A stretch of DNA of 53,536 nucleotides from Peptococcaceae bacterium (GTDB lineage: Bacteria; Bacillota; UBA994): assembly GCA_018334055.1 (NCBI GenBank), contig JAGXSS010000052.1:71612-125147 (forward strand), given 5' to 3'. This document shows, one piece after another, positions 16,983 to 24,272 of the stretch (within the stretch, counting starts at the first letter, position 1; every line of letters begins with the position of its first letter). The notes beneath the pieces are model-generated. The model was not told where the DNA came from, searched no databases, and worked only from the letters and a program-made list of their open reading frames with translations. The position numbers were made by a program, and so were the translations under genes.

Positions 16983-18087
16983 CACCGCTCCTTTTTTCGA
17001 GTGCTAGATACTTGCAGTATTGCATGGGTCTCAGGATACTTACCTGGCGCAAGGACGGGTCCTTAATGTGTAAGAAAATTGTTCGTCCCGGCTTACTGTT
17101 AGCTTCAATTAGCCAGACTTTGCCATCTCGGTCCACACCAAAGTCCAAGCCAAGTTCACCATACCTACCAAGTTCCCTATCCATAAGCTCGGGGATGCTG
17201 ACAGCTAGCCTGCTGAGCACGGCCATTATGTCGGCAGATTTTTCCGCGAACAGATTACGCAAGAGCCCCTCGGTGCGCACAGCACTACCTCCGCCATGTA
17301 AATTAGAAGTCACACTGTTTGGGCGCCCCATCCTGACGGCAGTGCCTGTAACTTGCCATTTTCCCTCATGATCCTTCTGCACAACCGCTCGAATATCAAA
17401 GGTCCTGCCCCGCAAGTGATTAAGGTTGAGCCCCTGCTGTACCAAGAGGCGTTTACGCTGACTGGCAGCTCTCGCCAAGGCGAGAACTGCATTCAAAGAG
17501 GTCACATTTACAGAGAACGGCATGTTTTGATGGTCACGCCCGTGGCAACTGAAGCCATTAGCGATTTCCCTGATCGCAACTACACCCTTGCCCTGACTGC
17601 CCATGTCTGGCTTTACAAACACATATCCATATTTCTTGATCATGAAAGCCAAATCATCAACATGCCGCAAAATCATGGTGTGGGGGATGTGCTCTTTTAA
17701 GTCCGCGTGTTTGAACAGCGCGCGGTAGGTCTCCCACTTCCCCCTCCCCGAGCGTCCAAACAAACGAACATTGCCTTGCCGGCGCAAGCGCTTGGCAGCG
17801 GCGAAAAGGACATTCGCCAGGCGCCCGCGGGGCGGGAACAATCGATCGTAAACCACATCAGGGAAAGGAAACTGTCGCGCAAACCAAGATCCCACGCTAT
17901 TTTGGTAAGCGTATCCATAAATAGTACGATTGTGCCAATTAATATCTAACGGGCAGAAGACGAAGGCCTTTATAGCAAGACTGCTGGCTGCGGCAATCAG
18001 TTGGCGGAAGTAACTCGCCTCGGCGAATGGCATCGTCAGTTTTCGACTACGGTAAGCCATTATTCCAACACTGATAGAGCGAACCAT
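16966..18087 (-). CDS. YheC/YheD-family ATP-grasp protein, paralogue 2 (lacks N-terminal domain)
   Basis: 373 residues; unlike the other three it has no separate N-terminal beta domain and starts directly at the MVRSISVGIMAYR strand. ATP-grasp motifs are complete: YVFVKPDMGSQGKGVV (about 155-170), LLVQQGLNL, TFDIRAVVQK, SVTSNLHGGGS, GELGLDFGVD and LIEANSKPGR (about 326-335). It is the closest of the four to what I recall of canonical YheC/YheD. ATG follows GTGAGGTGAAACC. Product and substrate are unknown; an amide ligase role is inferred from the fold. Confidence 0.87.
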   Translation of the reverse strand: MVRSISVGIMAYRSRKLTMPFAEASYFRQLIAAASSLAIKAFVFCPLDINWHNRTIYGYAYQNSVGSWFARQFPFPDVVYDRLFPPRGRLANVLFAAAKRLRRQGNVRLFGRSGRGKWETYRALFKHADLKEHIPHTMILRHVDDLAFMIKKYGYVFVKPDMGSQGKGVVAIREIANGFSCHGRDHQNMPFSVNVTSLNAVLALARAASQRKRLLVQQGLNLNHLRGRTFDIRAVVQKDHEGKWQVTGTAVRMGRPNSVTSNLHGGGSAVRTEGLLRNLFAEKSADIMAVLSRLAVSIPELMDRELGRYGELGLDFGVDRDGKVWLIEANSKPGRTIFLHIKDPSLRQVSILRPMQYCKYLALEKRSGGESLG

Positions 18088-18107
18088 GGTTTCACCTCAC
18101 AAACTTC

Positions 18108-19508
18108 TTACCGGTAAATCCTACTCCGAGGAATACGAAGGCCCCAGGCACGCCGTATATCTGCTTTTTCCGACCAAGTTCTGCCTGCCAGAATCATCTC
18201 CTCAAGCACCTCTAATACGCGCGCGTAGAGGGCAAAGGTACTCGTAGTTCTAATATCTGCCCACAGCTCACGAAAGTGAGAGGTAAAATATGCCCTATCG
18301 GCGGCCGCAAAAGCCACCTGAGCTTCCGGGCAGGCAAACACGTCATGCCGCAAAACATGGTACTCGCTGGCGATTACCTTCGCTAAGCAAAGTGTTGCCG
18401 TAGCAATTTCAGGGGAAATCAACCAACTGGAGGGAGTACGGTACTCAAAACCTCCGTGTACTTTCATCCTGAAATCCCCCAGATACCCGTACTTGGCGCG
18501 CCGCAATGCTGCGGTATGCCCCTCTTCAATCAGAAGCAAGGGGATGGCCAAGTAATTATCGAACGCCCTAAGCAGTTGACCGCTCACCAGCACTCCGGCA
18601 AAGTGGATGTGTCCGCCAATTGGAAATTTACGGAAGGGCATGCTCCCCCCGCGCCATTCTATATTGCCATACGGGGAAAGCCGCAGCGCCAGTTCCATGG
18701 CCCGACGGATATTATCGGTGAGTTGGAGAGGTGAATAGCTCGGCGCGGGTCGTAGCTCCGCCAAAGGATAGCCGGATACAGTTCCTTTGACAAAGCGAGA
18801 ATCGCAGCCTACCGTCCCTTCACGAGGAAAGAATGTCGAGGCCATGAGCATTTTTCCTGTGCGGTTATCGCGCAACATGAATTCGGGGTCCGCGCCAATG
18901 CTCACTGCTTTGTCCAAGTACGCTGGGTTGGCTCTTTGGAAAATCGACATGGTCTGCCGCAGCTCTACCTCGCGCAATCTCCGCCGTATGGGTTCGACGA
19001 GCGCTTGCGCCAGCAACCGACTATCTCTCGGGGCAACATTGACTGCAGCTACTCCGAGGCGTCCTTGGCTACATAGCCTTATGTCCACCGCGGCAAAATC
19101 AAGGCCGAGCACATGCAAGGCGCGTGCAGCCAGAGCAGTTGCCTCCCTAGTTTCCTTGGAACTGTTGACCCCCACTACGACGGTGGCCCGACTGCCTATC
19201 TCTTGCCGGAGGATGAGCACCGGCAGAAGGTCAAACATGTAGATGCTGTAGCGGCGATAACATGACCTACTGTGAAGGTTGATGTTGTTTTTCTGCCATA
19301 CTTTACGGGCCTCGGGCAAGAGCTGTAGGGCCTTGGCCCGGTTGATGACCACCGCGCAGTCAGGATCAGGACCCTCATTGACCCCCCAGCGAATGAGAAG
19401 CTTGGGGTAGGCACCCAAATCGAGCTTCTTCTCAACTTCTAGCTCGGGCATCTCTTGGCAGAGGTAGCTTAGGCGGCGTGGCTCAGAATGCAAAATGACA
19501 ACTGTCAT
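18108..19508 (-). CDS. Putative amidoligase (COOH-NH2 ligase type 2) with a degenerate ATP-grasp-like N-terminal half
   Basis: 466 residues in two parts. Residues about 200-466 carry the marks of the glutamine-synthetase-like COOH-NH2 ligase family: GADPEFML (205-212), AELRPAPS (250-257), GGHIHFAG (298-305) and FEYRTPSSWL (354-363), which supply metal, ATP and guanidino-type ligands. Residues 1-190 resemble a shortened RimK-like fold (KLLIRWG, LGLDFAAVDIRL), but where an ATP-grasp has E-x-N the sequence reads AAVNVAPR, so the catalytic glutamate is missing. It sits between ATP-grasp paralogues 1 and 2 with short gaps (13 and 20 bases). Probably forms an amide or peptide bond in a coat-related product; substrate unknown. 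Confidence 0.78.
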   Translation of the reverse strand: MTVVILHSEPRRLSYLCQEMPELEVEKKLDLGAYPKLLIRWGVNEGPDPDCAVVINRAKALQLLPEARKVWQKNNINLHSRSCYRRYSIYMFDLLPVLILRQEIGSRATVVVGVNSSKETREATALAARALHVLGLDFAAVDIRLCSQGRLGVAAVNVAPRDSRLLAQALVEPIRRRLREVELRQTMSIFQRANPAYLDKAVSIGADPEFMLRDNRTGKMLMASTFFPREGTVGCDSRFVKGTVSGYPLAELRPAPSYSPLQLTDNIRRAMELALRLSPYGNIEWRGGSMPFRKFPIGGHIHFAGVLVSGQLLRAFDNYLAIPLLLIEEGHTAALRRAKYGYLGDFRMKVHGGFEYRTPSSWLISPEIATATLCLAKVIASEYHVLRHDVFACPEAQVAFAAADRAYFTSHFRELWADIRTTSTFALYARVLEVLEEMILAGRTWSEKADIRRAWGLRIPRSRIYR

Positions 19509-19521
19509 TCACACCTGCCCC

Positions 19522-20874
19522 TTAGCGCAGACCACGACTGCAAAGAAATTTAACCAGCTTCACTACCGAACCCGCCACCAGTTTGGTGGGTAGGTCATTG
19601 GTCTGCCGACCAGGCCTAGAGTTAGCCTCTAGTATCCATATTTTTCCATGAATATCTATGGCCAGATCCACCCCCATTTCGGCAAATTCCATATCCATCC
19701 CCCTTTCGATAGCCCTGGCCACTTTTTTGGCAACTATACTCATGATCTTAACCTGTCTGCCCGCTCCCGCCCGCAGGCCTAAGGCCGACATGATGGCTTG
19801 GCGAGGAGACATAGTCGTCGCTCCGTCCGCAATATTTGAGATAATGTTGCCGGGTTGGGCAACCCTCGCGACTGTGCTTGCAACAAACCACTGGTTACGG
19901 CCATTCTTTTGCAGAAGGATCCTCACATCAAAAGGGCAGCCATTGACGCGAGCCAGGCGTATGCCTCTCTGCACAATGTACTGACCCTGCCTCATCAGTA
20001 CCCGGACCGTGCGGAGAATCTTTTCGCTACTGCAGGTATTTCCGCGTAAATCGGGGCGATTGAAACGTGTCAAACGGTACCCATAGACCGAACCAACTCT
20101 CACCACCCTGAGGATACCAACCCCTAGGGACCCCTCTGCTGGCTTCACAAAAACCGACTGGTATTGCCTCAGGTACTCCAACATTTTTTCGGCCGAGAGC
20201 TCCCCGGTGCTAGGCAGGTATCTTCTTAATTTCACATGGCCACTTAGAATGCGGTGCACTTCCCACTTGTTAAAGAAGCTGCGGTTGTAATACTTGAGAC
20301 GCGGGTACCCTAGCAAGCGCTCCTTCATTTTGACTACGGCACCGTTTTTTTCAACTCGGCGACTGGAGACCTTATCGTAGACGACATCGGGCAACGGACA
20401 ATCGACCCGAGCAACACCACCTTGGTGGTAAACCCACCCTGCGACACTCCCTCTCTCCCAGTCAATGTCGCTCGCCCCGAAGGCATAGGCCATCGCGCCT
20501 TGTCGACTAGCCAGACGCAGGCAGTCCCTCACAATTTCGACATGTACTCCAAGCGATTTGTTACTCTGCCCCCCCACCAAGATGCCCAGCACCGGCCCAA
20601 TCCGCACTCCACCGCCCGCCTTATCGCGCCAAACACAAAGGTGTAAGGACTCTCTAAGATGTAGCGCGAGAAAAAGCGATCTACTGAGATGAATTTTCGA
20701 CAACCTACCCTTGCTGCACCCCGGCTCGACTCTAGCTACGGCCGTAGACTGTCCGACGGAGAACTGAACCGTTGGCGCACTGACTTCTAGGGTCTGCCGG
20801 AGGTTATGCGGTATCACTACGACATGTTCAGTGGTCTCGTCTTCGAGCACGAGCAACTCAATTCGTACAACCAC
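19522..20874 (-). CDS. YheC/YheD-family ATP-grasp protein, paralogue 1 (altered glycine loop)
   Basis: 450 residues, first gene of the block. An N-terminal beta domain (about 1-100, ending VRIGPVLGILVGG) precedes CPLPDVVYDKVSSR and ATP-grasp motifs VFVKPAEGSLGVGIL (about 241-255), YIVQRGIRL, PFDVRILLQK, EMGVDLAID and LEANSRPGR (about 415-423). The loop reads GSLGVG where paralogues 2 and 3 have GKG, so one lysine is lost, and GNIISNIADGA replaces the NLHGGG segment. Other ligands remain. GTG at 20874 follows GGAGGATGTGA. It begins 63 bases after the cotE terminator, so it needs its own promoter. Confidence 0.84.
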   Translation of the reverse strand: MVVRIELLVLEDETTEHVVVIPHNLRQTLEVSAPTVQFSVGQSTAVARVEPGCSKGRLSKIHLSRSLFLALHLRESLHLCVWRDKAGGGVRIGPVLGILVGGQSNKSLGVHVEIVRDCLRLASRQGAMAYAFGASDIDWERGSVAGWVYHQGGVARVDCPLPDVVYDKVSSRRVEKNGAVVKMKERLLGYPRLKYYNRSFFNKWEVHRILSGHVKLRRYLPSTGELSAEKMLEYLRQYQSVFVKPAEGSLGVGILRVVRVGSVYGYRLTRFNRPDLRGNTCSSEKILRTVRVLMRQGQYIVQRGIRLARVNGCPFDVRILLQKNGRNQWFVASTVARVAQPGNIISNIADGATTMSPRQAIMSALGLRAGAGRQVKIMSIVAKKVARAIERGMDMEFAEMGVDLAIDIHGKIWILEANSRPGRQTNDLPTKLVAGSVVKLVKFLCSRGLR

Positions 20875-20905
20875 TCACATCCTCCATTCCTCTGGCGGGT
20901 CACTT

Positions 20906-20935
20906 CAGCATATGAATTGGATGACCCGATGCGTG
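20906..20935 (-). promoter_or_regulatory. Candidate sporulation (sigma-K-like) promoter of the ATP-grasp block
   Basis: Minus strand: CACG, 17 bases, then CATATGCTG, ending about 31 bases before the GTG at 20874. Sigma-K promoters of Bacillus have an AC-rich -35 and CATAnnnTA -10; the match is partial (final TG instead of TA). The geometry suits a late mother-cell promoter, but the evidence is weak. Confidence 0.25.
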
Positions 20936-20936
20936 C

Positions 20937-20959
20937 AAAAAAAACCGCCCTCAGGGCGG
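20937..20959 (-). terminator. Rho-independent terminator after cotE
   Basis: Minus-strand hairpin CCGCCC-TGA-GGGCGG followed by eight T residues, 43 bases past the cotE stop. It separates cotE from the ATP-grasp block. Confidence 0.9.
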
Positions 20960-21001
20960 AGCTAAGTATTTTTCATGCAGTCCTCTTGGCGGCTGCAGCG
21001 T

Positions 21002-21568
21002 TCAGGAGAGCTCGGTGTCCAGGAACTCCTCTTCATTTTCTGAAAAATCGGCAAAGTCCTCGTCGTCGGCGAAATCCTCGCCTTTTTTGTCCTCTACACC
21101 TTCCGGCGGCTCAAAGACCTTGACCCACAACTTGGCCTCGCCGACAATCTCGGCGTAGAACTCAAGCACTGCCGACATTTCGAGCATCCCACGCCGCACA
21201 TGTACGTCAAGGATGCGTGGCTCCTTAACGACAGAGGCTTCTACATACTCACCAACGCAAAGTCGCACTCCTTCGAGGTCGACTACCGGCAAGTGCTCAG
21301 TATAGCAGACGGTCTTCTTCTCGACACAGGTCTGGTTCCCACGATCATAGGCATACCAAACATGCCCATCGTACTGGCCCGTTATGACCACAAAATTGCG
21401 CTCGGGCGAGGCCACGAAGCTGTGGTTGGTTATACGGTAGCCAAGAACCGTGTCGGGGACATGCGTAGCGTGCAACGAAAAACTCTGTTTAAAACGCTTC
21501 TGCCCTTTTGCGCAGGTGGTGCGAGCTATAATATCCCTCAGCCCTTGAGAATCTTGGCGGTTCCACAT
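21002..21568 (-). CDS. cotE: CotE-like outer spore coat morphogenetic protein
   Basis: 188 residues matching the layout of Bacillus CotE, which anchors the outer coat to the inner coat. Shared landmarks: DIIARTTCAKGQKRFKQS at the start, LGYRITNHSF, GQYDGHVWYAYD (CotE has YDVNVWYSY), AVLEFYAEIVGEAKLWVKV (CotE has EFLAEVVGETKVVVEV), and a strongly acidic C-terminal tail (about 158-188, rich in E and D). ATG follows AAAGGGGGTGA. Monocistronic: terminator directly downstream and a candidate promoter directly upstream. Its position next to YheC/YheD and CotS-like genes supports a coat role for that block. Confidence 0.85.
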   Translation of the reverse strand: MWNRQDSQGLRDIIARTTCAKGQKRFKQSFSLHATHVPDTVLGYRITNHSFVASPERNFVVITGQYDGHVWYAYDRGNQTCVEKKTVCYTEHLPVVDLEGVRLCVGEYVEASVVKEPRILDVHVRRGMLEMSAVLEFYAEIVGEAKLWVKVFEPPEGVEDKKGEDFADDEDFADFSENEEEFLDTELS

Positions 21569-21595
21569 AGACTATTCACCCCCTTTGTCTAGACT

Positions 21596-21603
21596 ATAGT
21601 ATG
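21596..21603 (-). promoter_or_regulatory. Candidate sigma-E-type -10 element for cotE
   Basis: Minus strand reads CATACTAT, 27 bases before the cotE ATG and just after the lgt stop. Early mother-cell (sigma-E) promoters have a CATACnnT -10, and Bacillus cotE is transcribed in the mother cell. The -35 region (GTAGCA around 16 bases upstream) is a poor match, so this is tentative. Confidence 0.3.
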
Positions 21604-21621
21604 AACGGGGGTGAAAAGTTG

Positions 21622-22335
21622 CTACCGAAGACGGCGATAATAATACGCTCCGAGCAAGATAAAAAATACACTCATGATCTGGGCTGCCCTGAAGGGGCCA
21701 AGCAGTAGGCTGTCAGCTCGGATCGCTTCAATCCAAAGCCGGCCCAGCGAGTAGCCCATGAGGTACAAGGTCGCTACCTGGCCGATAAACTGCCTGCGCT
21801 GTAGCACCCACATGAGCAACACAAAAACCCCTAGATTCCATAACGATTCATAAAGAAAAGCCGGATGACGGAACTCGCCGGCGATAAACATAGCCCACGG
21901 CAGGCGCGTAGGTATTCCATAAGCCTCCTGGTTAAAATAATTGCCCCACCGACCGATAGCTTGCGCTAAGATCAGGCTTGGTGCGGCGATATCCGCCCAT
22001 TGCCAAAAATTTACTCGGCGATAGCGAACATAAACATAGGCGGCCAGCACTCCGCCCAAGACGCCACCATGTATCGCTAGCCCACCTTCCCGAAAATTTA
22101 GAACCTCTGCCAGGGAATCGTATGCCGTAAAGTTAAAGGCCACAAAGTAAAGTCGCGCCCCCAAGAGACCCATTGGAATGGCGAACAAAAGCATGTCGAG
22201 AAACCAGTTCTCGTTTTCCTGCAGTCGACGCGCCACGCGCAAGGCTAGCATAATGCCTAGGAGCATGCCTGCCGTTATCACAATGCCATACCAACGAACG
22301 GCAAAACCTAAAACCTCAAAGGCTACCGGATCCAC
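21622..22335 (-). CDS. lgt: Phosphatidylglycerol-prolipoprotein diacylglyceryl transferase Lgt
   Basis: Integral membrane enzyme that attaches diacylglycerol to the lipobox cysteine of prolipoproteins. 237 residues with about seven hydrophobic helices. Signature GRWGNYFNQEAYG is at about 127-139, with GLAIHGGVLGG (about 84-94) before it and RHPAFLYESLWN (about 155-166) and GRLWIEAIRAD after it. GTG start after GGGGAGGGGGAGCGTAG. A substrate in this window would be the GerC lipoprotein at 27731. Confidence 0.95.
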   Translation of the reverse strand: MDPVAFEVLGFAVRWYGIVITAGMLLGIMLALRVARRLQENENWFLDMLLFAIPMGLLGARLYFVAFNFTAYDSLAEVLNFREGGLAIHGGVLGGVLAAYVYVRYRRVNFWQWADIAAPSLILAQAIGRWGNYFNQEAYGIPTRLPWAMFIAGEFRHPAFLYESLWNLGVFVLLMWVLQRRQFIGQVATLYLMGYSLGRLWIEAIRADSLLLGPFRAAQIMSVFFILLGAYYYRRLR

Positions 22336-22385
22336 CTACGCTCCCCCTCCCCAATCTATCTCTTATCTTAATACTGAGAGGCCGG

Positions 22386-22442
22386 ATAGACAAGTTATTC
22401 TTGCGCCATGTCTATTGAAGGCTTATTGTGTTACCATAGACA
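22386..22442. repeat. Three ATAGACA heptamers upstream of the cation transporter
   Basis: ATAGACA occurs at 22386-22392, its reverse complement at 22409-22415, and ATAGACA again at 22436-22442, all within the 130-base gap between lgt and the divergently transcribed cation diffusion facilitator. The first two form an inverted repeat with a 16-base centre. It could be an operator, but no cognate regulator is visible here. Confidence 0.35.
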
Positions 22443-22465
22443 GGAATCAGGAGGGATGAAGTCCT

Positions 22466-23434
22466 GTGACGCTATCAGCACGTAACCAGAGCGCCAAGAA
22501 CGTTGCCGTCCTCAGTATGTTATCTAATATAGCGCTCACCATCATCAGAGCAACGGTGGGCATTGTTGCCGGGAGCACCGCGATCCTGGCCGATGCCGCC
22601 AATTCGGCTTCGGACATTTTTGCGACAGCGATAGTCTATGTAGGGTTTAGGCTAGCAGGTAGTCCCCCAGATAAGACGCATCACTATGGGCACGCGAAAT
22701 TAGAGTCGGTGGCGGCAAAAATTGTCGCTTTGATGATCATCGCCACCGCCATTACGCTAGCTATCAATTCCCTCCTCATCCTCAAAAGGGGGCATATCGA
22801 AGCACCTAGTAGCCTCGCCTTGTGGGCGGCAGTTCTTTCTATTGTCGTTAAAGAAAGCATCTACCGTTATGTTCGAGCAGTGGGCCTAAGACTCAAAAGC
22901 ACCCTTTTGCAGGCAGATGCTTGGCATCACCGCAGTGATGCCATCACTTCCTCGGCGGTACTATGTGGAGTAGTCGGGGCCCGACTTGGCTACCCTGTTC
23001 TCGACCCGCTGGCAGGACTCGCGGTTTCTTTGTTGATTGGCCATACCGGAGTGAAAATTTATGCCCAATCCATCAGGGAGCTGATCGACGAGGCCCCCAG
23101 TGAGGCGGTGGTGCAGGAGATTACTCGCGTAGCCGAAACCGCAGAGGGGGTACTCTCCGTAACCGAGGTAAAGGCGCGCCTCGTCGCTTCGCGCATACTA
23201 ATTGATATCAAGATATGCGTCAACCCTCTCCTCACGGTGGCGGAGGGACATCATATCGGTAGCCTCGCTAAAGGAGCGCTACTTAAGCAAATGCCGCAAG
23301 TGGAAAGCGTCCTCGTACATGTCAACCCCTGTCATCATATGCGGGCCAAAGACGAAGTACCCACATGCGCTACATGCCAATTTCACCCGAGCGAACCGAG
23401 CGAGGAGGCCATCCTATGCAACCACTCATCCTAG
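22466..23434 (+). CDS. Cation diffusion facilitator (CDF) metal transporter
   Basis: Proton-coupled divalent-metal efflux protein of 322 residues. Six transmembrane helices occupy about 15-210; metal-site residues are in LADAANSASD (helix 2) and ADAWHHRSDAITS (helix 5), and HHYGHAKLES marks the loop after helix 2. The C-terminal cytoplasmic domain (about 215-290) is ferredoxin-like. The last 30 residues add PCHHMRAKDEVPTCATCQFH, a His/Cys-rich tail that could bind metal. GTG start follows AGGAGGG by about ten bases. Metal specificity (Zn, Fe, Mn or Co) cannot be fixed from sequence alone. Confidence 0.9.
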   Translation: MTLSARNQSAKNVAVLSMLSNIALTIIRATVGIVAGSTAILADAANSASDIFATAIVYVGFRLAGSPPDKTHHYGHAKLESVAAKIVALMIIATAITLAINSLLILKRGHIEAPSSLALWAAVLSIVVKESIYRYVRAVGLRLKSTLLQADAWHHRSDAITSSAVLCGVVGARLGYPVLDPLAGLAVSLLIGHTGVKIYAQSIRELIDEAPSEAVVQEITRVAETAEGVLSVTEVKARLVASRILIDIKICVNPLLTVAEGHHIGSLAKGALLKQMPQVESVLVHVNPCHHMRAKDEVPTCATCQFHPSEPSEEAILCNHSS

Positions 23435-23679
23435 CTCTCTTGATAGGCCTATTATGCGGGAGACTGCTGAAGGGAAGTAGCCTTATCAAACTTATCCCTG
23501 CCGTGGTCTTAGTATCCGTTGCCCTTTTGCTCCTGATCATGGGGGCGAAGATTGGTGGCAACCCCGAAGTAATTTCGTCCCTGCCTCGGTTAGGGGGCAA
23601 GGCGTTAACTTTCGCCATACTCAGTATCGCCGGGGGCATCCTTTTGACACTTCCCCTGCAAAGAAGGAACAATACATGA
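23416..23679 (+). CDS. LysO-family transporter, N-terminal fragment/subunit
   Basis: 87-residue, very hydrophobic protein with about three transmembrane helices, matching the N-terminal DUF340 part of LysO (YbjE), a lysine exporter in E. coli. It begins MQPLILALLIGLLCGRL after GAGGAGGCCATCCT; an upstream in-frame ATG at 23365 lies inside the transporter gene without a ribosome site. It overlaps the C-terminal partner by four bases (ATGA), so the two chains are made together. In E. coli LysO is one polypeptide; two-gene forms are known in clostridia. Confidence 0.75.
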   Translation: MQPLILALLIGLLCGRLLKGSSLIKLIPAVVLVSVALLLLIMGAKIGGNPEVISSLPRLGGKALTFAILSIAGGILLTLPLQRRNNT

Positions 23680-24272
23680 CGATACTTCTCGTCAGCGCGA
23701 CCATAGGCGGAGTATTGCTCGGCCGATTCATCATGCCGGCTACTGTCCTACCCTACCTATCGCAATACGCCCTCTGGCTACTGCTCATTCTTTTGTTTGG
23801 CATTGGGATAGAACTTGGCAGCTCAGATTCTCTCGGCCAGCGCATTCTCAGCATCAAGCCTAGGTCTTTGCTCCTACCCATCACCTCGGCGCTCGGCACG
23901 CTCCTTGGGGCAGGTATTGCCGCTTTCCTCCTCGGGGTTAGAATGCCCCTGGGGCTAGGCATTGGTGCCGGGTTTGGCTGGTACAGCCTGAGTAGTTTGC
24001 TCCTCGCCGAATTAGCGGGACCAGAGATAGCGGCGATAGCATTCTTGGCGAATGTCATCCGCGAACTAATTGCCATCCCCCTCATCCCCTGGCTTTTCCG
24101 ACAAAACTTTGGCCTGGCTGCCATTACTCCGGGCGGAGCTACCACCATGGACGTCACCCTTGCCGTCGTGTCTAGAGTCACCGATGAGGAGACTACCTTG
24201 ATTGCTTTCTATCACGGCGTTGTTCTTTCTGTGCTGTCACCCTTCCTCGTAACATTATTTGGCGGCCGATAG
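23676..24272 (+). CDS. LysO-family transporter, C-terminal subunit
   Basis: 198 residues with about five hydrophobic helices. Landmarks of LysO are present: FGIGIELGSSD, GAGFGWYSLSSLLL, ANVIRELIAIPLIP and ITPGGATTMDVTLAVVSR, the last near the presumed substrate site. It starts inside the end of the N-terminal partner, and the pair totals about 285 residues, close to a full-length LysO. Its 3' end overlaps the end of the convergent prenyltransferase gene by 18 bases. Lysine or another small cation-bearing amino acid is the likely substrate, by family. Confidence 0.82.
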   Translation: MTILLVSATIGGVLLGRFIMPATVLPYLSQYALWLLLILLFGIGIELGSSDSLGQRILSIKPRSLLLPITSALGTLLGAGIAAFLLGVRMPLGLGIGAGFGWYSLSSLLLAELAGPEIAAIAFLANVIRELIAIPLIPWLFRQNFGLAAITPGGATTMDVTLAVVSRVTDEETTLIAFYHGVVLSVLSPFLVTLFGGR

